Assembly: GCA_050998755.1 (NCBI GenBank)
Contig: JBPCPW010000095.1
Span: 15,193 to 79,192 of the forward strand
Origin: JAXDLW01 sp050998755
GTDB lineage: Bacteria > Chloroflexota > Dormibacteria > DASZGP01
Reading direction: 5' to 3'
DNA length: 64,000 nucleotides
The notes under the pieces were generated by a model that was given only the letters and a program-made list of their open reading frames with translations, ran no database searches and was not told the DNA's origin. Shown here one piece after another: positions 54,847-63,078 of the stretch (the first letter of the stretch is position 1; the number at the start of each line of letters is the position of its first letter). A program made the position numbers and the translations under genes.

Positions 54847-55857
54847 ATGGCTGCGGTAACGCTCAAGCAGCTGCTGGAGGCTGGCGTCCATTTCGGGCAC
54901 CAGACCAGCCGCTGGAATCCCAAGATGAAGCCCTACATCTTCACCGCGCGCAACGGCATTCACATCATCGACCTGGCGCAGACCGTGAAGCTGCTCGAGG
55001 AAGCCTGCAAGTGGGTGACCCAGGAGGTCGCCAACGGCGGGTCTGTGCTCTTTGTGGGCACCAAAAAGCAGGCCCAGGGAATCATCCAGGAGGAGGCCAA
55101 GCGCTCCGGCCAGCACTATGTCAACCATCGCTGGATGGGCGGCATGCTGACCAACTTCACGGTGATCCAGCAGCGGTTCAATCGAATGCGCGCGCTCCGC
55201 GAGATGCGGGACACCGGCCAGTTCGAGCAGATGAGCAAGAAGGAGGCGGCCAAGCTGGAGGATGAGCTCGACAAGCTCGAGCGCAACTTCGGCGGCATGG
55301 CCGAGCTCAAGCGACTGCCCTCGGCGGTCTACGTGGTGGACCCCCGCAAGGAGCACATCGCGGTGACCGAGGCCGGCCGCCTCAAGATCCCAGTGATCGC
55401 GATCACCGACTCCAACTGCGACCCAGAACTGATCCGCCACGTCATCCCGGGTAACGACGATGCCATCCGCGCGGTCAAGCTGATCACCGCCCGTCTCGCG
55501 GATGCCTGCATCGAGGGCCGCGCCTCGCGCCCTCAGGACAAGGACGAGGAGGGTGCGGAAGGGCCTTCGGTGGTACCTGAGCCGGCGGCAGTGGCCGCGG
55601 CCGTGGCCGCCGCGGCGGCGCCCCCGGAGGCTCTCCCGGAGGCTCCCGTCCAGCAGCCGGAGTCCGCCGCTGTCGCCGTCGCCGAGAAACCGGCGGTTGC
55701 CGAGCCCGAACCCGCTGAGGCGCCTCCCGCCGAGGTGCAGCAGGACGAGGTACCGGAGGACGAGGAGGTCAAGCCCGAGCCCGAGGTGGATGAGGAGGAG
55801 TTTGCCAAGGAGCTCGAGGGCCTCGACGAGCAGGACAAGATGATGGGGGACGCCTAG
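54847..55857 (+). CDS. rpsB: Ribosomal protein uS2 with acidic C-terminal tail
   Basis: 336 residues; S2 is normally about 230-260. Core: LKQLLEAGVHFGHQTSRWNP, RNGIHIIDLAQTV, HRWMGGMLTNF, VVDPRKEHIAVTEA and PVIAITDSNCDP. From about residue 230 a low-complexity Ala/Pro/Glu tail runs to an acidic end (EEEFAKELEGLDEQDKM). ATG has AGGAGG 4 nt upstream. tsf follows directly. Confidence 0.96.
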   Translation: MAAVTLKQLLEAGVHFGHQTSRWNPKMKPYIFTARNGIHIIDLAQTVKLLEEACKWVTQEVANGGSVLFVGTKKQAQGIIQEEAKRSGQHYVNHRWMGGMLTNFTVIQQRFNRMRALREMRDTGQFEQMSKKEAAKLEDELDKLERNFGGMAELKRLPSAVYVVDPRKEHIAVTEAGRLKIPVIAITDSNCDPELIRHVIPGNDDAIRAVKLITARLADACIEGRASRPQDKDEEGAEGPSVVPEPAAVAAAVAAAAAPPEALPEAPVQQPESAAVAVAEKPAVAEPEPAEAPPAEVQQDEVPEDEEVKPEPEVDEEEFAKELEGLDEQDKMMGDA

Positions 55858-56508
55858 ATGCCCGCGGTAACCACAGCAATGATCAAAGAGCTGCGCGACG
55901 CCACCAACGCCGGGATGATGGACGCCAAGAAGGCCCTGGAGGCCAATGACGGCGACATCGAAAAGTCCAAGGACTGGCTGCGCCAGAAGGGCATCACCAA
56001 GGCCGCCGAACGTGCGGGCCGCCACGCCGGCCAGGGGGTCATCGCGACCTACGTGCACAGGTCCACTGCGGAGGGTTCACAGTGGGCCGGATCGGTGGGG
56101 GTGCTGGTCGAGCTCAACAGCGAGTCCGACTTTGTGGCTCGCAACGACATCTTCCAGACCCTCGCCCGCGAGCTGGCCCTGCAGGTGGCGGGGGGCTCGC
56201 CCCTGTACGTCCGTCGCGAGGAGGTGCCGGCCCCGCTGGTCCAGCGCGAACGCGATGTCGCCATGGCCCAGGCCAAAGAGCAGGGTAAGGAGAAGTTCGC
56301 CGACAAAATGGTCGAGGGCAAGCTGAACTCCTTCTTCGGCGAGATCTGCCTGCTCGACCAGGTCTATCTGAAGGACACCAGCAAGAAGGTCAAAGACCTG
56401 GTCGACGAGGCCGTGGCGCAGCTCAAGGAGAACATCGTGGTCTCGCGCTTTGTTCGCTTCGAGGTGGGCCAGAGCCCTACGGTCGACGTCACCGCGGGCG
56501 AGGAGTAG
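55858..56508 (+). CDS. tsf: Elongation factor Ts
   Basis: 216 residues, the short form. Recycles EF-Tu. N-terminal UBA domain (MIKELRDATNAGMMDAKKAL), then AERAGRHAGQGVIATYVH and VLVELNSESDFVARND. ATG directly follows the rpsB stop. Confidence 0.96.
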   Translation: MPAVTTAMIKELRDATNAGMMDAKKALEANDGDIEKSKDWLRQKGITKAAERAGRHAGQGVIATYVHRSTAEGSQWAGSVGVLVELNSESDFVARNDIFQTLARELALQVAGGSPLYVRREEVPAPLVQRERDVAMAQAKEQGKEKFADKMVEGKLNSFFGEICLLDQVYLKDTSKKVKDLVDEAVAQLKENIVVSRFVRFEVGQSPTVDVTAGEE

Positions 56509-56519
56509 GAGCAACGAGC

Positions 56520-57254
56520 TTGAGCGAGGAGATGGCGCCGGCACCCAAATACCGCCGCATTCTCCTCAAGCTTGGCGGCGAGGCGCTGGTCGGTCCGCAG
56601 GGTCACGGCATCGACCCCGACCGGGTTGCCGTCGTCGCGCGCCAGGTCAGCCGGGTGCGCGAGCACCAGGTCGAGATGGCGGTGGTCATCGGCGGGGGCA
56701 ACATCTTCCGTGGCGCCAGCGGAGGCGAGAGGGGCATCGACCGCACCCAGGCGGACTACATGGGGATGCTGGCAACGGTGATCAACGCCCTTGCGCTGCA
56801 GGATTCGCTGGAGAAGATTGGCGTCCCCACCCGGGTCCAGTCGGCCATCACGATGGCCCAGATCGCGGAGCCCTACATCCGCCGGCGCGCCGTGCGTCAC
56901 CTGGAGAAGGGTCGGGTGATCATCCTCGCCGCGGGCACCGGAAACCCGTATTTCACGACCGACACCACGGCTGCTCTCCGGGGTGTCGAGTTGAATGCCG
57001 AGGTCATCCTCAAGGCCACCAAGGTCGACGGGATCTACAGCGCCGACCCGCTGGTGGACCCGGCCGCCGAGCGCTACCGCAGCCTGAGCTACCTCGAGGT
57101 TATCAACCGAGGCCTGCAGGTGATGGACTCGACCGCGATCACCATGTGCATGGACAACAACCTGCCGATCATCGTTTTCGACCTCTTCCAGGAGGGCAAC
57201 ATCGAGAAGGTCGTCCTCGGAGAGGAGATCGGCACCCTGGTATATGGTCGGTAG
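56520..57254 (+). CDS. pyrH: Uridylate kinase
   Basis: 244 residues. Makes UDP from UMP. KYRRILLKLGGEAL, VVIGGGNIFRGASGGERGI and AAGTGNPYFTTDT. TTG start with AGGAG upstream; ATG 56532 is an alternative. Usual rpsB-tsf-pyrH-frr order. Confidence 0.96.
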   Translation: MSEEMAPAPKYRRILLKLGGEALVGPQGHGIDPDRVAVVARQVSRVREHQVEMAVVIGGGNIFRGASGGERGIDRTQADYMGMLATVINALALQDSLEKIGVPTRVQSAITMAQIAEPYIRRRAVRHLEKGRVIILAAGTGNPYFTTDTTAALRGVELNAEVILKATKVDGIYSADPLVDPAAERYRSLSYLEVINRGLQVMDSTAITMCMDNNLPIIVFDLFQEGNIEKVVLGEEIGTLVYGR

Positions 57255-57265
57255 GAGGACCCGGG

Positions 57266-57823
57266 ATGATAGATGACCTTCTGAAGGAAGCCGAGCAGAA
57301 GATGAAGAAGTCGCTGGAGACCCTGGACCGCGAGCTGAACACCATCCGTACCGGGCGCGCCGTGCCGGGGCTCGTCGAGCGGGTTACGGTGGACTATTAC
57401 GGCTCGCCGACACCGCTGCAGCAGATCGCGCAGATCCACGCCCCAGAGCCGCGCATGCTGGTGATCCAGCCCTACGACCGTTCGGCGATCGCCCCCATCG
57501 AGAAGGCCCTGCAGAAGTCGGAGCTGGGCCTCAACCCGTCCAACGACGGGGTGGTCATCCGAATCCCGTTTGCCCCTCTCACCGAGGAGCGCCGGCGGGA
57601 ACTGGTCAAGGTCATCAAGCACAAGGTGGAGGAATCGCGGGTGGCGATTCGCAATGTCCGCCGCGACGAGCAACATGGGATCAACGAGTTCGAAAAGGAG
57701 GGCGTGGTCTCACAGGACGAGGCCAAGCGTGGCCTCGACCAGCTGCAGAAAGTGACCGACCGGTTCATCGCCATCGCCGACGAGCAGGGTGCGCGCAAAG
57801 AAACCGACATCATGGCGGTCTGA
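57266..57823 (+). CDS. frr: Ribosome recycling factor
   Basis: 185 residues. Splits post-termination ribosomes with EF-G. MKKSLETLDRELNTIRTGRA, VDYYGSPTPLQQIA, PYDRSAIAPIEKAL and RNVRRDEQHGINEFEK. ATG 57266 is 7 nt after AGGAGG (57253-57258). Confidence 0.97.
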   Translation: MIDDLLKEAEQKMKKSLETLDRELNTIRTGRAVPGLVERVTVDYYGSPTPLQQIAQIHAPEPRMLVIQPYDRSAIAPIEKALQKSELGLNPSNDGVVIRIPFAPLTEERRRELVKVIKHKVEESRVAIRNVRRDEQHGINEFEKEGVVSQDEAKRGLDQLQKVTDRFIAIADEQGARKETDIMAV

Positions 57824-57867
57824 CGTCCAGCCTGAGGCTCGGCGCCCCCTTATCAATTTGCGGCCGC

Positions 57868-57873
57868 GATAAT
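57868..57873 (+). promoter_or_regulatory. -10 element GATAAT of uppS
   Basis: GATAAT ends 8 nt before the uppS GTG; no Shine-Dalgarno in between. Probable leaderless promoter for the uppS-cdsA-dxr run. Confidence 0.5.
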
Positions 57874-57881
57874 TCACCACC

Positions 57882-58586
57882 GTGATGCAGGTGCCGCGCC
57901 ACATCGCGATCATCATGGACGGCAACGGCCGCTGGGCCCGTAGCCGTCACCGACCGCGCCTTGAGGGTCACCGGGCCGGACTGAACGCCATCCGTCGGGT
58001 GATGACCGCCTGCGACGAACTGGGCATCGAGATCCTCAGTCTTTACGCCTTCTCAACTGAGAACTGGACGCGACCCAGGACCGAGGTGACAGGCTTGATG
58101 CGCCTGTTCTCGCAGACCCTTGACCGCGAGATTGCCGAGTTACATGAGAAGGGCGTACAGGTGCGGGTCACCGGGCGCAGGGAGCAGCTCTCGCCTGCCC
58201 TGGTGCGCAAGATAGAGCAGGCGGAGAGCCTGACCCGCGGCAACAGCCGGCGGGTGCTGAACCTGTTGATCAACTACGGCGGGCGCGCGGAGATCGTCGA
58301 TGCGGCGCGTAAGCTGATTCTGGAAGGCGCGGACCCGGCGACGCTGGCAGAGTCGGACATCGCGCGGTCTCTCTACAACCCTGACCTGCCGGACCCTGAG
58401 CTGATCATCCGGACCGCGGGCGAGCAACGCATCTCCAACTTCCTGGTCTGGGAGGCGGCATACGCCGAGTTTCACTACACCGACCGCCTGTGGCCCGACT
58501 TCGACGACAGCGACGTTCGGCAGGCGATCGCCTCATTCACCAGTCGCGAGCGGCGCTTCGGGGGGCTGGGCGTTGGCAGTGCCTGA
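57882..58586 (+). CDS. uppS: Isoprenyl (undecaprenyl) diphosphate synthase
   Basis: 234 residues. Makes the C55 lipid carrier of cell-wall synthesis by cis-prenyl transfer. HIAIIMDGNGRWARSR, GHRAGLNAIRRV, LYAFSTENWTRP and LIIRTAGEQRISNFLVWE. GTG 57882, or ATG 57885. Overlaps cdsA. Confidence 0.96.
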   Translation: MMQVPRHIAIIMDGNGRWARSRHRPRLEGHRAGLNAIRRVMTACDELGIEILSLYAFSTENWTRPRTEVTGLMRLFSQTLDREIAELHEKGVQVRVTGRREQLSPALVRKIEQAESLTRGNSRRVLNLLINYGGRAEIVDAARKLILEGADPATLAESDIARSLYNPDLPDPELIIRTAGEQRISNFLVWEAAYAEFHYTDRLWPDFDDSDVRQAIASFTSRERRFGGLGVGSA

Positions 58587-59499
58587 GGCCAGGCCGATCG
58601 CGGGCAAGGCAGGTCGCGAGGCCGGTGCCGCCGAGCTCCCACTGGGCGAGGCCGCCCCCGCCCGAAGTTCACTGTTCGTGCGAGTGGGCAGCGCGGCCGT
58701 CTTGCTGGCGCTGATCGTGGGTGCCCTGGCGCTGGGGCCGGTGCCGACGTTTGTGGTCCTGGGCGCCATGATCCTGGTCGGGATCGTCGAGTTCTACCTC
58801 ATCACCAGGCACATGGGCGCCCCTGCGGCGCCCTGGGTCCTGTTTCCGCTGGCGATGGTCTTCCTGTTCCGCTTCCAGCTGACCAGGTCTGCGCCGGCCC
58901 TCTTGCCCGGCGCGATAACCGCGTCGGTGGTGCTGGGCTTGGGAGGCTTCCTGCTGGCCCGTCGGCCGGTCGACGGCATGACGCGTTGGGCGTTTGCGGT
59001 TGCGGGGGCGCTCTACCTGGGCTGGAGCCTGGGCTACTACTTCGCCCTGTTCTCCATCCACGACCCGGACCCGGAGCGCGTGGGGCTGGCCTGGCTGGTG
59101 GCCCTGGCAGGATCAACCGTGATCGGCGACACGGCGGCCCTCCTGGTGGGCAGCCGCCTCGGCCGGCATCCCTTCTTTCCCATCGTCAGCCCCAAGAAGA
59201 CGCTCGAGGGGGCGATCGGCGGCTTTTTCGCCCAGACGCTGTTCTTCGCCCTGATGGGGCAGCTGGCGGACGTGCCCTTCTTCCCCCATGGCCTGGTCCT
59301 GGGGATGCTGGTCGCAGTGGCCGCGCAGGCAGGCGACCTGATCGAGTCGCAGTTCAAACGCGCCGCACGGCTCAAGGACGCCAGCTCGTTCGTGCCCGGG
59401 CACGGGGGGATGCTCGATCGCATCGACAGCCTCATCCTGATCCCGGGGGTTGCCTACTATTACATGGCCTTGGTCCTGCACGCGAAGCTCCCGCTATGA
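58573..59499 (+). CDS. cdsA: Phosphatidate cytidylyltransferase
   Basis: 308 residues with several TM helices. Makes CDP-diacylglycerol, the donor used by the CDP-alcohol phosphatidyltransferase encoded at the start of the window. Signature near the C-terminus: SPKKTLEGAIGGFFAQ and GDLIESQFKRAARLKDASS ... PGHGGMLDRIDS. TTG 58573 start overlaps uppS by 14 nt; GTG 58579 is possible. Confidence 0.95.
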   Translation: MAVPEARPIAGKAGREAGAAELPLGEAAPARSSLFVRVGSAAVLLALIVGALALGPVPTFVVLGAMILVGIVEFYLITRHMGAPAAPWVLFPLAMVFLFRFQLTRSAPALLPGAITASVVLGLGGFLLARRPVDGMTRWAFAVAGALYLGWSLGYYFALFSIHDPDPERVGLAWLVALAGSTVIGDTAALLVGSRLGRHPFFPIVSPKKTLEGAIGGFFAQTLFFALMGQLADVPFFPHGLVLGMLVAVAAQAGDLIESQFKRAARLKDASSFVPGHGGMLDRIDSLILIPGVAYYYMALVLHAKLPL

Positions 59500-60632
59500 A
59501 CCACCACAAGATCGCGCTGCTCGGTGCCACCGGATCGATCGGTCGGCAGGTGATCGAGGTCATGGATGAGTTCAAAGACCGCTACGAGCTGGTTGCGATG
59601 GCCGCCGGTAAGGACGTCGCCAAGCTGGTCCACTACCACATGCTTCACCACGACGCCTATGCCGCGGTCGCGGAGTTGCCGGTCGGACGCTCTCGGCCGC
59701 CGCGGGGGATCGAAGTCGGCGAGGAGGCCGTCCTGCGGGCGGCGACGGAGCCGCGCGCGGACATGGTCATCGTGGCGATCACCGGGGCGGCGGCGATCAA
59801 GCCCACGCTGGCCGCCCTGCAGGCCGATAAGGACGTCGCACTGGCCAGCAAGGAGGCGCTGGTGGTGGCCGGTGAATTGGTCATGGCGGAGGCGCGCAAG
59901 CGGGGCCGCTGGGTGCTGCCCATCGATAGCGAGCATTCAGCGGTCTGGCAATGCCGCTGGGGCGAGGACCTGACCACGATCTCCGGCATCACCCTCACCG
60001 GCAGCGGTGGGCCGTTCCGCAAGCTGCCCCTCGAGAAGTTGCACGAGGTGACCATCGAGCAGGCTCTGAAGCACCCCACCTGGTCCATGGGTCCCAAGAT
60101 CACCATCGACTCCGCCACGATGATGAACAAGGCCCTGGAATTAATTGAGCTGCACCATCTCTTCGATGTCCCCTACGACCGGATGCGGGTCCTGATCCAC
60201 CCCCAGTCGATGGTCCACGCGTTCGTCGACTTCTACGACGGCTCGACCAAGGCGGTGTTCGGGCTGCCCGACATGCGCATCCCGATCTCCATCGTTCTCG
60301 GCTACCCGGAACGCCTGGCGCGCTACCCCGAGCCCATGCGGCTGGAGAAGATCGGCCGCCTCGACTTCGAGGAGCCCGACCCCCAGCGGTTCCCGGCGAT
60401 TCCTCTCGGGCTGGAAGCCGGGCGGAAAGGACAGACATACCCCGCTGTGTTGAACGCCGCCAACGAGATGGCGGTGCAGTTGTTCCTGGACAAACACATC
60501 GCCTTTGACGCGATCGTCCCATTGGTGGCAGACGCGCTCGACGCCCATGACCCTCGGCCGGTCGACTCCCTCGAGACCCTGATGGAGGCGGACGCCTGGG
60601 CGCGGCATAAGGTGGGAGCCCTCGCTGTTTAG
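59496..60632 (+). CDS. dxr: 1-deoxy-D-xylulose 5-phosphate reductoisomerase
   Basis: 378 residues. Second step of the MEP isoprenoid pathway. NADPH site LLGATGSIGRQVIEV, LASKEALVVAGE, DSEHSAVWQC and HPTWSMGPKITIDSATMMNK. Start ATG overlaps the cdsA stop (ATGA). Confidence 0.96.
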   Translation: MNHHKIALLGATGSIGRQVIEVMDEFKDRYELVAMAAGKDVAKLVHYHMLHHDAYAAVAELPVGRSRPPRGIEVGEEAVLRAATEPRADMVIVAITGAAAIKPTLAALQADKDVALASKEALVVAGELVMAEARKRGRWVLPIDSEHSAVWQCRWGEDLTTISGITLTGSGGPFRKLPLEKLHEVTIEQALKHPTWSMGPKITIDSATMMNKALELIELHHLFDVPYDRMRVLIHPQSMVHAFVDFYDGSTKAVFGLPDMRIPISIVLGYPERLARYPEPMRLEKIGRLDFEEPDPQRFPAIPLGLEAGRKGQTYPAVLNAANEMAVQLFLDKHIAFDAIVPLVADALDAHDPRPVDSLETLMEADAWARHKVGALAV

Positions 60633-60659
60633 CCCCCGTATGGGGTCTGAGCGCTCGCT

Positions 60660-61724
60660 GTGAACCCGGTACTGATCGCTCTCGCCGTCGCGGCGGTCTT
60701 CGGCGTCCTGGTCACCCTGCACGAGTTTGGCCACTTCCTGGTGGCCAAGCTGAATGGGGTCAAGGTCCTGGAGTTCAACGTGGGCTTCGGCAACGTGCTG
60801 GTGAAATGGCAGAGGGGGGAGACGCAGTACGCGGTTCGCAGCGTGCCGCTCGGCGGCTATGTGCGCCTGGCGGGCATGGACGACCAGGAGGCGGGGCCCC
60901 GTAGCTTCAACAGCAAGCCGGTCTGGCGCCGACTCTCGATCATCGCTGCGGGGTCTCTCACCAACCTCCTTCTGCCGATCCCGATTTTCCTGGTCGCCAA
61001 CCTCCTGGTCATGGGCGGCCCACTGAAAGTCGTGGAGTTGGTCAAGAACAGCCCCGCCGGTCGTGCCGGTGTGCCGATCAATGCCGAGATCACGGCCCTC
61101 AACCACCAGCCCGTCGCCAGCGCCAAGGCGCTACGCACCACGATCCAGAGCAGCGGTGGAAAGCCGATTGTCGTTGATTACCGAGACCCCGGTAACGGCA
61201 CCAACGTCGAGAAGACGATCAAGCCGGAGATAGCCCAGGGGGTCTACCGGGTGGGCGTACGGACCACCGGCGGCGGCTATGACGTGCTGGGCGCTATCGG
61301 CGACAGCGTGATCGCCGACAAGGACGCCATAGGCGCCACCTTCGGAGGCTTCGCGACCATCCTCACCGGGCACATCCCCGGCGGACTCGGCGGACCCTGC
61401 GGCCCGTCGGGGCCGGTGGGCATCGTGCGCGCGACCGCCGCGGCGGCCCAGGAAGGCATCCTGTCGCTACTCCAGTTCATGGCCTTCCTCTCGGTCAACC
61501 TGGGGATTCTCAACCTGTTGCCGTTGCCCGCACTTGACGGCGGCCGTCTCGCGTTCCTGGTGATCGAGGGGGTGCGCCGCAAACCCGTGGACCCGGCGAA
61601 GGAGCAGCGCGTGCACTACGCGGGGCTGCTGGTCCTGCTGGGTTTTGTGCTCTTCATCAGCTACAACGACCTGATCCGCCTCGGGGTGCCGTTCTCGAAG
61701 TTGCTGAGCCAGTGCGCGGGCTGA
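60660..61724 (+). CDS. rseP: Site-2 zinc metalloprotease RseP
   Basis: 354 residues. Intramembrane protease acting in envelope-stress or sigma-factor signalling. HExxH motif in LHEFGHFLVAKLNG, a PDZ domain (about 120-200) and the C-terminal LPLPALDGGRL zinc ligand. Several TM helices. GTG start. Placed between dxr and ispG, as in many bacteria. Confidence 0.95.
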   Translation: MNPVLIALAVAAVFGVLVTLHEFGHFLVAKLNGVKVLEFNVGFGNVLVKWQRGETQYAVRSVPLGGYVRLAGMDDQEAGPRSFNSKPVWRRLSIIAAGSLTNLLLPIPIFLVANLLVMGGPLKVVELVKNSPAGRAGVPINAEITALNHQPVASAKALRTTIQSSGGKPIVVDYRDPGNGTNVEKTIKPEIAQGVYRVGVRTTGGGYDVLGAIGDSVIADKDAIGATFGGFATILTGHIPGGLGGPCGPSGPVGIVRATAAAAQEGILSLLQFMAFLSVNLGILNLLPLPALDGGRLAFLVIEGVRRKPVDPAKEQRVHYAGLLVLLGFVLFISYNDLIRLGVPFSKLLSQCAG

Positions 61725-61748
61725 CGCGTAGATTTGGATAGGAGCCTG

Positions 61749-63050
61749 ATGAGCGAGAACCTTCCAGTAATCCAGGGAGAGCACCAGACCGGTGAGATCA
61801 TGGCGATCACCGGGCTGGTTCCGCGCCGTAAGACCGCGCCCGTCCGCGTCGGCGACGTGATCATCGGCGGGGCCGCCCCGATCTCGGTTCAGTCGATGAC
61901 CAAGACAGATACGCGCGATGTCGCGGGGACCGTGGACCAGATCGCCCGCATGGCCGATGCCGGCGGGGATCTCGTCCGGATCACCTGCAACAACCGCGAG
62001 GCGGGCGAGGCGATGGCCGACATCGTCAAGCGGACCAGGCTGCCGATCATCGCGGACATCCACTTCGACCATCGCCTGGCACTGATGGCCCTGGACGCCG
62101 GGGTGCACGGGCTGCGTCTCAACCCTGGCAACATCCGGGATCGCGACAAGGTCGTGGAGGTGGTGCGGGCGGCCAGGGAGCGAGGCATCAGCATCCGCAT
62201 CGGGGTCAACTCCGGTTCGCTGCCCCCCGACGAGATGACCGGCGCGGGTTACGGTGGCCGCGAGGCGGTCGACAACCGCACCGCATCGGATGCCAAGGCC
62301 GCGCGGAACTCCTTGGAGCGCATCGGCCAGGACGGAGAGGATGGCCTGGAAGAGTTGGAGGCCGCGATCGAAACCGCGCCGCCACGTCCACCAGAAGAGA
62401 CCTCGGATCGAATGGTCCGGGCCGCCATGGGCCACATCCGGATCCTCGAGGACAACGACTTCGGCATGGGCATGATCAAGGTCAGTCTCAAGGCGTCGGA
62501 CGTCCCGACCACCCTGCTGGCCTACAGGAAGTTCGCGGCGCTGGGCAACCCGTACCCGGTGCACCTCGGTCTGACCGAGGCCGGGCCGCCACCGGCGGGG
62601 ACGGTGAAGAGCTCCGTGGCCCTGGGAACGTTGCTGGCGGAGGGCATCGGCGACACCATCCGGGTGAGTCTCACCGCCGACCCGGTCGACGAGATCCTGG
62701 TGGGCAAGGAGATCATCAAGTCGCTGTCGGCCCATCCCATCGGGCCCAACCTGGTGGCCTGCCCGACCTGCGGCCGGCTGGAGATCGACCTCTTCAAGCT
62801 GACCAAGGAGATCGAGCCCTACATGGCCAAGATCAAGCGCTCGATCACGGTGTCGGTCATGGGATGCGTTGTGAACGGTCCCGGAGAGGGCGCCCACGCC
62901 GACATCGGTATCGCCGGGGGCAAGGGTCGCGGGATCCTCTACAAGCACGGCCAGGTGGTGAAAAGCATGGACGAGGCGGAGCTATTGCCGGCGATCATCG
63001 AGGAGCTTGAGAAGATCGCCGCGGAGGATGCCGCGGGGGTCAAGGTCTGA
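61749..63050 (+). CDS. ispG: 4-hydroxy-3-methylbut-2-enyl-diphosphate synthase
   Basis: 433 residues. Penultimate MEP pathway enzyme, Fe-S dependent. TIM-barrel part with VQSMTKTDTRDVAGTVDQI and IIADIHFDHRLAL; Fe-S part CPTCGRLEID and GCVVNGPGEGAHADIG. Compared with the E. coli form there is an extra charged, low-conservation segment at about 160-220. ATG 61749 with AGGAG 4 nt upstream; ATG 61800 is an alternative. Confidence 0.95.
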   Translation: MSENLPVIQGEHQTGEIMAITGLVPRRKTAPVRVGDVIIGGAAPISVQSMTKTDTRDVAGTVDQIARMADAGGDLVRITCNNREAGEAMADIVKRTRLPIIADIHFDHRLALMALDAGVHGLRLNPGNIRDRDKVVEVVRAARERGISIRIGVNSGSLPPDEMTGAGYGGREAVDNRTASDAKAARNSLERIGQDGEDGLEELEAAIETAPPRPPEETSDRMVRAAMGHIRILEDNDFGMGMIKVSLKASDVPTTLLAYRKFAALGNPYPVHLGLTEAGPPPAGTVKSSVALGTLLAEGIGDTIRVSLTADPVDEILVGKEIIKSLSAHPIGPNLVACPTCGRLEIDLFKLTKEIEPYMAKIKRSITVSVMGCVVNGPGEGAHADIGIAGGKGRGILYKHGQVVKSMDEAELLPAIIEELEKIAAEDAAGVKV

Positions 63051-63063
63051 CGCCTTACCCCGC

Positions 63064-63069
63064 TAAGCT
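63064..63069 (+). promoter_or_regulatory. -10 element TAAGCT of proS
   Basis: TAAGCT ends 9 nt before the proS GTG; no Shine-Dalgarno. Same leaderless layout as other genes here, though a weaker match. Confidence 0.35.
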
Positions 63070-63078
63070 ATCGCCACC

